Origin: Methylococcaceae bacterium
GTDB taxonomy: Bacteria > Pseudomonadota > Gammaproteobacteria > Methylococcales > Methylomonadaceae
Direction: 5' to 3'
Length of the DNA: 19,599 nucleotides
NCBI GenBank assembly: GCA_030699345.1
Contig: JAUYMX010000152.1
Location: 1 to 19,599 of the forward strand
Shown here: piece after piece, positions 6,285-13,991 of the stretch
Numbering within the stretch: the first letter of the stretch is position 1
How the letters are laid out: each line of letters opens with the position of its first letter
Program-made: the position numbers and the translations under genes
Notes under the pieces: model-generated
What the model saw: the letters and a program-made list of their open reading frames with translations, nothing else
What the model was told of the DNA's origin: nothing
Database searches by the model: none

Positions 6285-8693
6285 TTATCCAATATATTTG
6301 GTTGCATAAAGCTGCCCAAGAGACAGGCCGCCATCATTGGGGGGTATCTTTTCATGGCAAACCACAGTAAAGCCAGCCGTTTCTAATCTGCTGAGTATTT
6401 TCTCAACCAATAATGCATTTTGAAAACAGCCGCCGCTTAAAACAACCGACTTCTCACCGGCGCGCTTTGCAATCGCCAAGATGATTTCTGCCAGGGTGTT
6501 GTGAAATTTGTCAGCAATTAAAGCCCCATTCATCCGGTCATTAAATACCGCTCGCTCTGAGCTTGTCGAAGGGCTAGTTTCATGAGGCTTCGACAAGCCT
6601 GTCCTGAGTAAAGCCGAAGGGCTCAGCCCGAACGGATTATCGGTGATAACTAAAGCAGGTTTAATAATATCGTCTAACAATTGTTCCAACATTAATTGCC
6701 AGTTGATCACCAGAGGCTCTGTGTCGGTTATTTGAAAATCGTAAAATGCACCTGATTGGCTGGCTTTAGCCGCGCAATTTTCCAGAGCTATAGCCGCTTG
6801 GCCTTCATAGTGATTAATTTGGCAAAGCCCGAGCAGGCTGGCGACGGCATCGAATATGCGGCCGACACTGGTGGTTGTTGGGCAGTTGATGTGTTTACTC
6901 AATGCCGATCGTAACAGCTGCAATTCCGACGCTGAAAAACCAAGGCCGTTGCGATCAAATGCGCGATCTGCAAGTATTTCGTACAACATTCCCAGCGCGG
7001 CACGCCTGGGTTCCTGAATCGCTTTGTAGCCTCCGGGCAATACAAACGGCCGAAAATGCGCGTAACGTTGAAAACCTTTAGGATGCAGCAGTAAAAACTC
7101 GCCGCCCCACAACGTATTGTCGCTGCCAAGACCGGAGCCATCCCAGGCAATGCCAAGTAACGGCGGCTCAAGATTGTGTTCTGCCATGCATGACAAAATA
7201 TGCGCGTAATGATGTTGAACGGCGGCTGTGTTTAGCGGCGGAGTAAAAGTCGAGGCTAAACGTTCTGCGCTATGGCTGCTGGCATAATCGCTGTGCAAAT
7301 CATGCATTATTTTGAGCGGTTTGATTTGATAAAAAACTTGCAGGTCGGTAACCGTTGCATCGAATTGACGTTGCGTGGCCGCGCTATCAAGATCGCCAAG
7401 ATGCTGGCTTAACAGGATTTGTTTGCCATGACTGACGGCAACGGTATTTTTTAATTGCCCGCCGACTGCCAGCATGTCCGGCAATGCTGATTTTAAGGTG
7501 ATAGGCGTTGGCACATAGCCACGGGCTCTGCGCAACACGGTGATGTTGTCGCCAATCAGCCGGACTATTGAATCATCCAAAGATCGGAGGATGGGGCGGT
7601 TGTGTATCAGGAAATAATCGGCAATCCCTGCAAGCTGTTCTAAGGCTTGGTCGTTATCGATGCAGATAGGTTCGTTGTGGCGATTGCCGCTGGTCGCGAC
7701 TAGCGGCGCGCCGAAATCATGCAGCAGCAAATGATGCAATGGCGAGTAGGCGAGCATTACGCCAAGCAGGCTGCTTTCCTGTGCCACGGCATCGGCGATC
7801 GATGTTCCGCTCCGTTTTTTCAGCAACACAATAGGCGCGGCATAAGACGTCAGTGCCTGTTGTTCAAGATCATTGATAAAGCAAAGCGCTTGCGCCGCAG
7901 CCAAATCCGCAACCATCAGCGCAAACGGTTTTTGCGGCCGATGCTTTCTTATTCTCAAGCGTTCAATCGCGTCCTGATGGGTCGCGTCTACGAGCAACTG
8001 AAAACCGCCGATGCCTTTTATCGCAAGGATTTTTCCGGCACGTAAATAATCGACTGCCGCTAATAAGACATTATTTTCAGCGACCATATTTCCTGCATGA
8101 TCCAGTAGCTGCAGGGCAGGGCCGCAGTGTTGGCAGGCGATGGTTTGGGCGTGAAAACGGCGGTTATCGACAGCTCGATATTCTTGCTCGCAGTCAGCAC
8201 AGTACTTGAAGTCGGCCATCGTGGTTCGATCACGATCATAAGGCTGACTCAGCATGATACTGTAGCGCGGGCCGCAGTGGCTGCAACTGGTAAACGGGTA
8301 ACGGTAAAACCGGCTGGCCGGGTCAGAAATATCGCTGACGCAATCTGGGCAGATAGCTAAATCGGGCAATACAAACGCCGATTGTTTGCCATCGATAGCG
8401 CTATCTTTAATCTGAAAATCACTAAAATGCGCAAGCGGCTGTTGGCTGATTGTTTGCGAGGCAATAACGGCCAACGGCGGAGCGTCATTGCTCAGGCGGT
8501 AAAGAAATCGTTGTTGCAAGTCGGTATTGCCTTCAATGGCTATCGACAGTCCGTTGGCCGTATTTGCCACCCAGCCTTTTTGCCCGGTTTGTCTGGCAAG
8601 CCGGGCACTAAAAGGGCGCATTCCGATGCCTTGAATAACCCCTTCAATAGTAATTAAAAGATGTTCTTTGTTAATTTTTAAGCCTATAGTCAA
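6285..8693 (-). CDS. hypF: Carbamoyltransferase HypF (contains in-frame repeat)
   Basis: HypF makes carbamoyl-adenylate from carbamoyl phosphate and transfers the carbamoyl group to HypE, the first step of cyanide-ligand synthesis. Domain order is complete: acylphosphatase (VIQGIGMRPF, 19-28), two zinc-finger halves with CPDC/CSHCGP and CADC/CQHCGP (about 113-185), a YrdC-like domain (about 200-370), and a Kae1-like domain with HHYAH and SGGCFQN. At 802 residues it is longer than the usual 740-780. The surplus is residues about 687-714, encoded by a dispersed repeat at 6551-6635 read in frame just before a conserved FHNTLAE block. The start is a TTG at 8693 with no clear ribosome-binding site; no ATG or GTG lies in frame before the conserved region. 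It is first in the minus-strand operon, divergent from hoxF. Confidence 0.95.
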   Translation of the reverse strand: MTIGLKINKEHLLITIEGVIQGIGMRPFSARLARQTGQKGWVANTANGLSIAIEGNTDLQQRFLYRLSNDAPPLAVIASQTISQQPLAHFSDFQIKDSAIDGKQSAFVLPDLAICPDCVSDISDPASRFYRYPFTSCSHCGPRYSIMLSQPYDRDRTTMADFKYCADCEQEYRAVDNRRFHAQTIACQHCGPALQLLDHAGNMVAENNVLLAAVDYLRAGKILAIKGIGGFQLLVDATHQDAIERLRIRKHRPQKPFALMVADLAAAQALCFINDLEQQALTSYAAPIVLLKKRSGTSIADAVAQESSLLGVMLAYSPLHHLLLHDFGAPLVATSGNRHNEPICIDNDQALEQLAGIADYFLIHNRPILRSLDDSIVRLIGDNITVLRRARGYVPTPITLKSALPDMLAVGGQLKNTVAVSHGKQILLSQHLGDLDSAATQRQFDATVTDLQVFYQIKPLKIMHDLHSDYASSHSAERLASTFTPPLNTAAVQHHYAHILSCMAEHNLEPPLLGIAWDGSGLGSDNTLWGGEFLLLHPKGFQRYAHFRPFVLPGGYKAIQEPRRAALGMLYEILADRAFDRNGLGFSASELQLLRSALSKHINCPTTTSVGRIFDAVASLLGLCQINHYEGQAAIALENCAAKASQSGAFYDFQITDTEPLVINWQLMLEQLLDDIIKPALVITDNPFGLSPSALLRTGLSKPHETSPSTSSERAVFNDRMNGALIADKFHNTLAEIILAIAKRAGEKSVVLSGGCFQNALLVEKILSRLETAGFTVVCHEKIPPNDGGLSLGQLYATKYIG
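6551..6635. repeat. Dispersed repeat inserted in frame within hypF
   Basis: The stretch contains GAGCTTGTCGAAGGGC (6560-6575) facing GGCTTCGACAAGCC (6586-6599), then AAGCCGAAGGGCTCAGCCCGAACGG. These are two inverted units of the TTCGACAAGCTC repeat family also seen at 3616-3666. It is translated as a low-conservation insert (LSPSALLRTGLSKPHETSPS and onward) with no stop. Confidence 0.7.
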
Positions 8694-8714
8694 ATGAGAT
8701 AAGTAGTTATTCTA

Positions 8715-8756
8715 TTGAAACATTGATGCTATAAAGCTAGCATTCGGTAGCTTATA
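8715..8756 (+). promoter_or_regulatory. Candidate hoxF promoter and overlapping dyad
   Basis: In the 87-base gap between divergent hypF and hoxF, TTGAAA (8715-8720) and TAGCAT (8738-8743) are spaced 17 bases as a modest sigma-70-like promoter. AAGCTA (8734-8739) and TAGCTT (8748-8753) form a perfect 6-bp dyad, extended by TATA on both sides with one bulged base. It could be an operator or a 5' leader hairpin. Regulator unknown; assignment tentative. Confidence 0.3.
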
Positions 8757-8780
8757 AAAAGAGTGAGGCAGGGCGATAAC

Positions 8781-10034
8781 ATGCAACAGTTTATTCAGAA
8801 TCTTGCAGAAAAAAATCAATATCAAGCAACGCACTTGCTGGAAATTCTAAGAGAAATACAGTCCCGCTACCATCACATTCCTGCTGACGCCATTGAACTA
8901 TTGGCGCCGTTGTTGAAAATCCAAAGAACCCAAATTATCAGCGTTGTCGAGTTCTACAGCTTTTTTACCGACAGCCCGCGCGGTCAATATGAGCTGTTGA
9001 TCAGCGATTCGATTACCGATCACATGCTGGGCAAGCAGCCGTTGATGGCTTATATCGCCGACAAGCTGCAGGTAAGTATCGGCGGCGTTCGGGGTGACGG
9101 TTTAGTCAGTTTGGATAACACCTCTTGCTCCGGCATGTGCGACCAAGGCCCGGCTGGGCTGGTTAATGGCCATGCTTTAACTCGCCTGGATCCACCACGA
9201 ATCGATGCCATCGCCGAGTTGATTAATCAGCAAATACCCTTAGCCGACTGGCCTGCCGAGTTCTTTCAAGTAGACGATAACATATATAAACCCGGCTTAT
9301 TGCTGAGCCAGGGGATTGTGCATGGCGAAGGCCTTAAAAAGGCAGTGGCTAGAGGCTTAAAAGCAACGCTGCAGGAAATCGATCAATCGGGATTACGCGG
9401 TCGTGGCGGCGCCGGTTTTAAAACCGCAATGAAATGGCAATTCTGCTCCGAAGAAGCCGAAACAGAACGCTATGTAGTGTGCAATGCCGACGAAGGCGAG
9501 CCCGGCACCTTTAAAGACAGAGTGCTGTTAAATTCTTATGCGCATCAGGTATTTGAAGGCATGACGCTGTGTGCCGCCATTATCGGCGCTAAGCAAGGCT
9601 TTTTGTATTTGCGTGGCGAATACCTGCATCTGGTCGATAAACTGCAAAGCGTTTTGGATGAGCGCCGACAGTTCGGCTTGCTGGGTAACAACATTCTTGA
9701 TCGGCTGGATTTTGATATTGAAATCCGCCTCGGCGCTGGCGCGTATATCTGCGGTGAAGAATCCGCGTTAATCGAATCACTGGAAGGTAAACCCGGTATT
9801 CCGCGCAACCGCCCGCCTTATCCTGTATCTCAGGGTTATCTAGGTAAACCGACCGTTGTTAATAATGTTGAAACCTTTTATGCCGCTGCGGCAATTGCGG
9901 TTAACGGCGGCGACTGGTTTGCCAGTGTCGGTACTGCAAAATCTAAAGGCAGTAAAATCCTAAGTATTTGCGGCGATTGCGCAGGCCGGGTATTTACGAA
10001 TATCCGTTCGGAACGACGATGCAAGAAATCTTGA
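8781..10034 (+). CDS. hoxF: HoxF, N-terminal part (NAD-reducing hydrogenase diaphorase subunit; frame broken at 9983)
   Basis: HoxF is the FMN- and NAD(H)-binding subunit of the soluble NAD-reducing [NiFe]-hydrogenase. This part carries a NuoE-like domain (residues 1-150) and most of the NuoF-like domain: GLRGRGGAGFKTAMKW (205-219), CNADEGEPGTFKDR (234-247), and GAGAYICGEESALIESLEGKPG. I start at the ATG at 8781, preceded by AGGCAGGG; a GTG at 8763 overlaps that site. Homology stops after GDCA (codon GCA at 9981-9983). The last 17 codons are out-of-frame. Re-reading base 9983 restores R-P-G-I-Y-E-Y, as expected of HoxF. In the NuoE-like part the first pair of cluster cysteines is replaced (S75, D80), while C116 and C120 remain. 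The frameshift may be a sequencing or assembly error, or a real null mutation. Confidence 0.93.
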   Translation: MQQFIQNLAEKNQYQATHLLEILREIQSRYHHIPADAIELLAPLLKIQRTQIISVVEFYSFFTDSPRGQYELLISDSITDHMLGKQPLMAYIADKLQVSIGGVRGDGLVSLDNTSCSGMCDQGPAGLVNGHALTRLDPPRIDAIAELINQQIPLADWPAEFFQVDDNIYKPGLLLSQGIVHGEGLKKAVARGLKATLQEIDQSGLRGRGGAGFKTAMKWQFCSEEAETERYVVCNADEGEPGTFKDRVLLNSYAHQVFEGMTLCAAIIGAKQGFLYLRGEYLHLVDKLQSVLDERRQFGLLGNNILDRLDFDIEIRLGAGAYICGEESALIESLEGKPGIPRNRPPYPVSQGYLGKPTVVNNVETFYAAAAIAVNGGDWFASVGTAKSKGSKILSICGDCAGRVFTNIRSERRCKKS

Positions 10035-10558
10035 CGGATTGCGGTGCTGAAGATGTACTGGGATTGCAAATCGGCGGTCCGTCGGGCACCTTTATTTCCA
10101 ATCAGGAATTTGACCGGAAGCTGGCGTTTGAAGACTTAGCTACTGGCGGCTCGTTTATCGTTTTCAACAACAGCCGCAACATTCTCGATATTGCCCATAA
10201 TTTCACCCATTTTTTCGCGCATGAAAGCTGCGGCTTTTGCACGCCGTGTCGGGTCGGTACGTCATTATTGAAAAAACAATTGGATAAAATTGTTGAAGGT
10301 CACGGCTCGGCGGGTGATGTGGTGGCGCTGGAAGAACTCTGCCAACTGATTAAAACCCACAGCCATTGCGGGTTGGGACAAACAGCCGCGAATCCGGTGC
10401 TAACCACCTTGGAACGTTATCCCGAACTGTATCAAAGCCAGTTGAAACTTATCAGTTACGAGCCCGGATTTGATTTGGACGCCGCCTTAGAAACTGCCCG
10501 GCGCATGGCCAACCGCGATGATGCAGGCGCACATTTAGCGCAAATAGATGTGGAGTGA
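9968..10558 (+). CDS. hoxF: HoxF, C-terminal part (after frameshift)
   Basis: The rest of HoxF in the -1 frame. Homology begins with R-P-G-I-Y-E-Y at 9983; the open frame begins with a TTG at 9968, and an ATG at 10019 is the first conventional start, neither with convincing support as an independent gene start. The fragment holds the end of the flavin domain (GLQIGGPSGTFIS) and the [4Fe-4S] motif ESCGFCTPCRVG with its fourth Cys in HSHCGLGQT. It ends PVLTTLERYPELYQ, typical of HoxF/NuoF C-termini. Joined at 9983 the two parts give about 592 residues, the normal HoxF length. It ends 2 bases before the hoxU ATG. Confidence 0.9.
   Translation: MRRLRRPGIYEYPFGTTMQEILTDCGAEDVLGLQIGGPSGTFISNQEFDRKLAFEDLATGGSFIVFNNSRNILDIAHNFTHFFAHESCGFCTPCRVGTSLLKKQLDKIVEGHGSAGDVVALEELCQLIKTHSHCGLGQTAANPVLTTLERYPELYQSQLKLISYEPGFDLDAALETARRMANRDDAGAHLAQIDVE
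9978..9990 (+). other. Single-base frameshift site in hoxF
   Basis: Upstream frame reads GAT TGC GCA then GGC; downstream frame reads AGG CCG GGT from 9983. One base is missing (or base 9983 is read twice) between GCA and GG. No X-XXY-YYZ slippery heptamer is present and no strong downstream structure was recognised, so a deletion or a sequence error is more likely than programmed frameshifting. Confidence 0.85.
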
Positions 10559-10560
10559 TC

Positions 10561-11295
10561 ATGAATAAAACCATTACTATCGACGGCAACGCCATCCCTT
10601 TTGAAGACGGGCAAACCATAATGGAAGCGGCGACAGCGGCAGGCGTTTACATTCCGCATCTTTGCCATCATCCGGAATACACCCCGCACGGCAGCTGCAA
10701 ACTTTGCACGGTCAGAGTCAACGGCAGAGTGTGTTCCGCCTGCACTTTCCCGGCAGCGGAAGGTCAGGATGTGCTCAACAACACCAAAGACCTGAATGAC
10801 GACCGGAAGCTTATCACCCAGATGCTGTTTGTCGAAGGCAATCATTTTTGTCCGTCTTGCGAAAAAACCGGCAACTGCCAATTACAGGCTGTGGCTTATT
10901 ATTTAAATATGCTCGACGACCATTTTCCGCATTTTTATGCCCATCGGGAAATGGACGCCTCGCATCATGAGGTAATGATTGATCACAACCGCTGCATTTT
11001 TTGCACGCTTTGCGTTCGCGCCAGTCAGCAAAAAGACGGCAAAGATGTGTTTGCGATCAGCGGTCGAGGCATCAACAAACATTTGATTGTTAATGCCCAA
11101 AGCGGACTATTAAAAGATACCGACCTTGAAGCAAGCGATCAGGCAGCCCATATTTGTCCCACCGGAGCCATTTTGATTAAACGTACCGGCTACACCGTGC
11201 CGATTGGCGAGCGCATTTACGACCATAAGCAGATTGATGAAGTTGCCTTGGCCGAAGAATCCAGGCCACTTTCAAAGGAAATAGACCATGGCTAA
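10561..11295 (+). CDS. hoxU: HoxU, diaphorase iron-sulfur subunit
   Basis: HoxU carries electrons between HoxY and the HoxF flavin and resembles the N-terminal part of NuoG. Start at the ATG at 10561 (a GGAG site lies just before), giving 244 residues. An N-terminal plant-type [2Fe-2S] domain shows C35, C46, C49 and C61 (PHGSCKLCTVRV and CSACTFPA). A NuoG-like HFCPSCEKTGNCQLQ block follows with His/Cys ligands, then ferredoxin-type cysteines in NRCIFCTLCVRAS and HICPTGAI. All ligands look intact. The gene sits 2 bases after hoxF and overlaps hoxY by 8 bases, showing a coupled hoxFUY operon. Confidence 0.96.
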   Translation: MNKTITIDGNAIPFEDGQTIMEAATAAGVYIPHLCHHPEYTPHGSCKLCTVRVNGRVCSACTFPAAEGQDVLNNTKDLNDDRKLITQMLFVEGNHFCPSCEKTGNCQLQAVAYYLNMLDDHFPHFYAHREMDASHHEVMIDHNRCIFCTLCVRASQQKDGKDVFAISGRGINKHLIVNAQSGLLKDTDLEASDQAAHICPTGAILIKRTGYTVPIGERIYDHKQIDEVALAEESRPLSKEIDHG

Positions 11296-11824
11296 AATCA
11301 GAATCGCCACCACCTCGCTAGCCGGTTGCTTCGGTTGTCACATGTCATTTCTTGATCTGGATGAACGCTTAGTCGCGCTGGCCGACCTCGTTGAATTCGA
11401 CCGCTCGCCGATTACCGATATTGAACACTGCACAAATTGCGACATCGGCTTGATCGAAGGCGGCGTGTGTAATTCCGAAAACGTTCATACGCTGCGCGAG
11501 TTTCGTAAGAATTGCAAAATCCTGGTCGCCGTCGGCGCCTGCGCCATTAACGGCGGCTTACCGGCGATGCGTAACTTTATCCCGCTGGAAGAATGTCTGT
11601 CAGAGGCTTATTTAGATGGTCTTGGCGTGGAAAATCCGCAAATCCCCAGTGATCCTGAATTGCCGTTATTGCTCGACAAAGTGCGCCCGATTCATGAAGT
11701 CGTGAAAATCGATTATTTCCTGCCCGGCTGCCCGCCGTCGGCAGATGTGTTCTGGGCGTTTTTGACTGATTTATTGGAAGGCAGGGAGCCGTCGTTGTCT
11801 TATGAACTTGTGCATTATGATTAA
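11288..11824 (+). CDS. hoxY: HoxY, small hydrogenase subunit
   Basis: HoxY is the small subunit of the hydrogenase module and holds the [4Fe-4S] cluster next to the NiFe site. The 178 residues suit the short group 3 small subunits. Ligand cysteines: C14 and C17 in LAGCFGCHMSFLD, one in VAVGACAINGGLP, and one in FLPGCPPSAD. An AAGGAA site precedes the ATG, and the start overlaps hoxU by 8 bases. In classic loci hoxH follows directly; here 2.2 kb of unrelated DNA separates them. Confidence 0.96.
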   Translation: MAKIRIATTSLAGCFGCHMSFLDLDERLVALADLVEFDRSPITDIEHCTNCDIGLIEGGVCNSENVHTLREFRKNCKILVAVGACAINGGLPAMRNFIPLEECLSEAYLDGLGVENPQIPSDPELPLLLDKVRPIHEVVKIDYFLPGCPPSADVFWAFLTDLLEGREPSLSYELVHYD

Positions 11825-11847
11825 TCCATCTGAAAAACGAGTTCTCT

Positions 11848-12408
11848 ATGCCTGATAATTTGTACGCAAAAAATCTATACCTTACTGTTTGTGATAGCGA
11901 AAACTGGCCTTCTTTTGAAAGACCCAGTTTCTTAGATGAATTAGACGAAGTAGCAAATGAAGCACTTTCAAAAAACAGCATAGAAGGGTATTTGGCTTCT
12001 TTGCTCATATTCCATCAGTTATCAGAAGAACTGATTAGATTACTTCTGAAAGATGCTCAATTTTTTATTCAACTATCTGTATTTCCAGCAGAGATTGTTT
12101 TTCCTGAAAAAAGGAAGCTCATGTTTGGACAATTAATTGAGGAATTGAAATCTACCATTTCTTTTGAAGATAAAGATAAATTCATAGAAAAGTGTATGGA
12201 GTTGAATAAACATAGAATTGATATTGTTCATCGTCTTACCACGCGTAGTTCTCTAGCCAATCTTGAGATCCAACTCTTAAAGGTCAAAGAATTATATGAT
12301 GCGATTTATGAGTTGTTCGATGACATACACGATTCGTTTCGTCTTTGCTTTAAGGATTTTAAGAAAGATATATTTTTAGATTATTCAATTGATGAGTTTG
12401 AGTCATAA
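11848..12408 (+). CDS. Orphan AT-rich protein with possible HEPN-like RNase motif
   Basis: I do not recognise this 186-residue protein by name. It looks fully helical and highly charged, with no signal peptide or membrane helix. ELNKHRIDIVHRL (118-130) contains R-x4-H (R123, H128), the spacing of the HEPN ribonuclease motif. An earlier helix with LASLLIFHQLSEELIRLLLKD (49-69) could be the first HEPN helix. The residue after Arg is Ile, not the usual Asn/Asp/His, so the match is imperfect. Base composition is visibly more AT-rich than the flanking hox genes, suggesting transfer. It starts 23 bases after hoxY on the same strand and is followed by two REP pairs. HEPN proteins are often toxins or antiphage RNases; that role here is inference. 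Confidence 0.75.
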   Translation: MPDNLYAKNLYLTVCDSENWPSFERPSFLDELDEVANEALSKNSIEGYLASLLIFHQLSEELIRLLLKDAQFFIQLSVFPAEIVFPEKRKLMFGQLIEELKSTISFEDKDKFIEKCMELNKHRIDIVHRLTTRSSLANLEIQLLKVKELYDAIYELFDDIHDSFRLCFKDFKKDIFLDYSIDEFES

Positions 12409-12418
12409 AATAAAGTGC

Positions 12419-12503
12419 GTAGGGGGGGCAACGCTTTTCTGCCCACCATTTTGCATAACCGAATTTATCCCGCGTGGGCACGAAAAGCATGTGCCCACCC
12501 TAC
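12419..12503. repeat. REP pair, GTGGGCA family
   Basis: A convergent pair: GTAG at 12419-12422 followed by a G-rich copy ending in TGCCCACC, and on minus a copy starting GTAG at 12503 with palindrome GTGGGCAC/GTGCCCAC. The minus-strand reading matches 130-218 over most of its length, so this is one element family at both ends of the window in opposite orientation. Confidence 0.8.
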
Positions 12504-12531
12504 AAGAACTTTTGAATTCATAAAAAAGCCC

Positions 12532-12608
12532 GTAGGTTGGGCTGAGGCACGAAGCCCAACACAAAGCGGCTAACCCTGTTGGGCTTCATTGCATTCAGCC
12601 CAACCTAC
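12532..12608. repeat. REP pair, GTTGGGCT family
   Basis: GTAG GTTGGGCT...AGCCCAAC starts at 12532; an inverted copy ends at 12608 (AGCCCAACCTAC). Each unit is GTAG plus a palindrome, and the pair is convergent as in BIMEs. A single relic of a related unit is at 13992-14023. Together with 12419-12503 it fills the 282-base gap between the orphan gene and alaA; I see nothing else there. Confidence 0.8.
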
Positions 12609-12690
12609 ATTTTTTATTAAAACCGGGTAAGCACAAAAAACATATGCCCCCCAACAAAAACTTTTTACCGAAAATTTTGAGTGAACTATC

Positions 12691-13971
12691 GTGAAACCCA
12701 TATTGAAATCGACCAAACTTTCTAACGTCTGCTACGACATTCGCGGCCCGGTAATGGAACGCGCCAAGCAGATGGAAGAAGAAGGCCAGCGCATTATCAA
12801 ACTGAATATCGGCAACCTTGCGCCATTCGGCTTTGATACCCCCGAAGAAATACAGCAGGACGTGATCCTGAACATGCCGAACGCCTCCGGCTATACCGAT
12901 TCCAAGGGCATGTTCGCGCCGCGCAAAGCCATCATGCATTACTGCCAGTCCAAGCAAATTCGGGGCGTCGGATTGGATGATATTTACATTGGTAACGGTG
13001 CCTCCGAGCTGATTGTGATGGCGATGCAAGGCTTGCTGAATACCGGCGATGAGGTGCTGGTGCCCGCGCCCGACTATCCGCTGTGGACTGCAGCGGTCAC
13101 GTTGGCGGGCGGTACGCCGCGTCATTATTTGTGCGATGAAGCCAATGAATGGAATCCCGATCTGGCCGATATGCGCAGTAAGATCACGCCGCACACCCGC
13201 GCCATTGTGGTTATTAATCCGAACAATCCGACCGGTGCGTTGTATTCCGATGAGATTCTTAAAGAGATTATCCAGATCGCACGCGAGCATGGGCTGATCA
13301 TCTTCGCCGACGAGATCTACGACAAGATGTTTTATGATGATGCGTCGCATACTGCGATGGCATCGCTGGCGGATGACGTGTTGTTCGTGACTTTGAACGG
13401 CTTGTCGAAAAACTATAGAGCCTGCGGTTATCGCGTCGGCTGGATGGTGCTCTCCGGCGAAAAAAGTCACGCGCAGGATTACATTAACGGTCTGACCATT
13501 TTGGCCTCGATGCGCTTGTGTTCCAACGTGCCGGGGCAGTTTGCCATTCAAACCGCGCTGGGCGGACATCAAAGTATCGACGACCTGGTCGCACCCGGTG
13601 GACGTTTGCGCAAACAGCGCGACCTTGCCTATGAGTTGCTAACTGCAATTCCCGGCGTGACCTGTGTGAAGCCCAAAGCGACTTTGTATTTATTTCCGCG
13701 CCTGGATCCGAAGATTTACCCGATTAAAGACGACCAGCAATTCATTTTGGAATTATTGGAAGCCGAAAAGGTCTTGGTGGTGCAAGGCACGGGTTTTAAC
13801 TGGAAAAGCCCCGATCATTTCCGCGTGGTATTTTTGCCCAACGCGGATGACCTGACCGATGCGATCGGTCGTATTGCACGGTTTTTGGAAAGTTACCGCA
13901 AGAAGCACGGCACGAATGCAATTGAATCAGTTGATAAACATAAGGTCGTGGAATTGAGTAAGAGTGCGTAA
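12691..13971 (+). CDS. alaA: AlaA-type alanine aminotransferase (PLP) lodged inside the hox operon
   Basis: Class I/II PLP-dependent aminotransferase very close to E. coli AlaA (glutamate-pyruvate transaminase): the KSTKLSNVCYDIRGPVMERA start, PDYPLWTAAVTLAGG (128-142), INPNNPTGA (175-183), FADEIYDKM (205-213), NGLSKNYRACGYRVGWM with catalytic K240, and ASMRLCSNVPGQFAIQTALGG. At 426 residues it is about 20 longer than E. coli AlaA because of a C-terminal tail. It starts with GTG at 12691 with a weak ribosome-binding site. One odd residue is L43 in IGNLAPFGF, where E. coli AlaA has Pro. It has no known role in hydrogenase biogenesis; its place between hoxY and hoxH is unusual and most likely the result of insertion. 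Confidence 0.93.
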   Translation: MKPILKSTKLSNVCYDIRGPVMERAKQMEEEGQRIIKLNIGNLAPFGFDTPEEIQQDVILNMPNASGYTDSKGMFAPRKAIMHYCQSKQIRGVGLDDIYIGNGASELIVMAMQGLLNTGDEVLVPAPDYPLWTAAVTLAGGTPRHYLCDEANEWNPDLADMRSKITPHTRAIVVINPNNPTGALYSDEILKEIIQIAREHGLIIFADEIYDKMFYDDASHTAMASLADDVLFVTLNGLSKNYRACGYRVGWMVLSGEKSHAQDYINGLTILASMRLCSNVPGQFAIQTALGGHQSIDDLVAPGGRLRKQRDLAYELLTAIPGVTCVKPKATLYLFPRLDPKIYPIKDDQQFILELLEAEKVLVVQGTGFNWKSPDHFRVVFLPNADDLTDAIGRIARFLESYRKKHGTNAIESVDKHKVVELSKSA

Positions 13972-13991
13972 CCTGACAAATAGAAGTACCT

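Noticed and set aside
9978..9990. Programmed -1 frameshift in hoxF
   Set aside because: No X-XXY-YYZ slippery heptamer or obvious pseudoknot; hoxF is not known to use recoding. A deletion or sequence error is simpler.
12595..13572. 325-codon open frame on minus, opposite alaA
   Set aside because: It is antisense to a clear aminotransferase gene with complete motifs; its own translation is Arg/His-rich with no recognisable domain.
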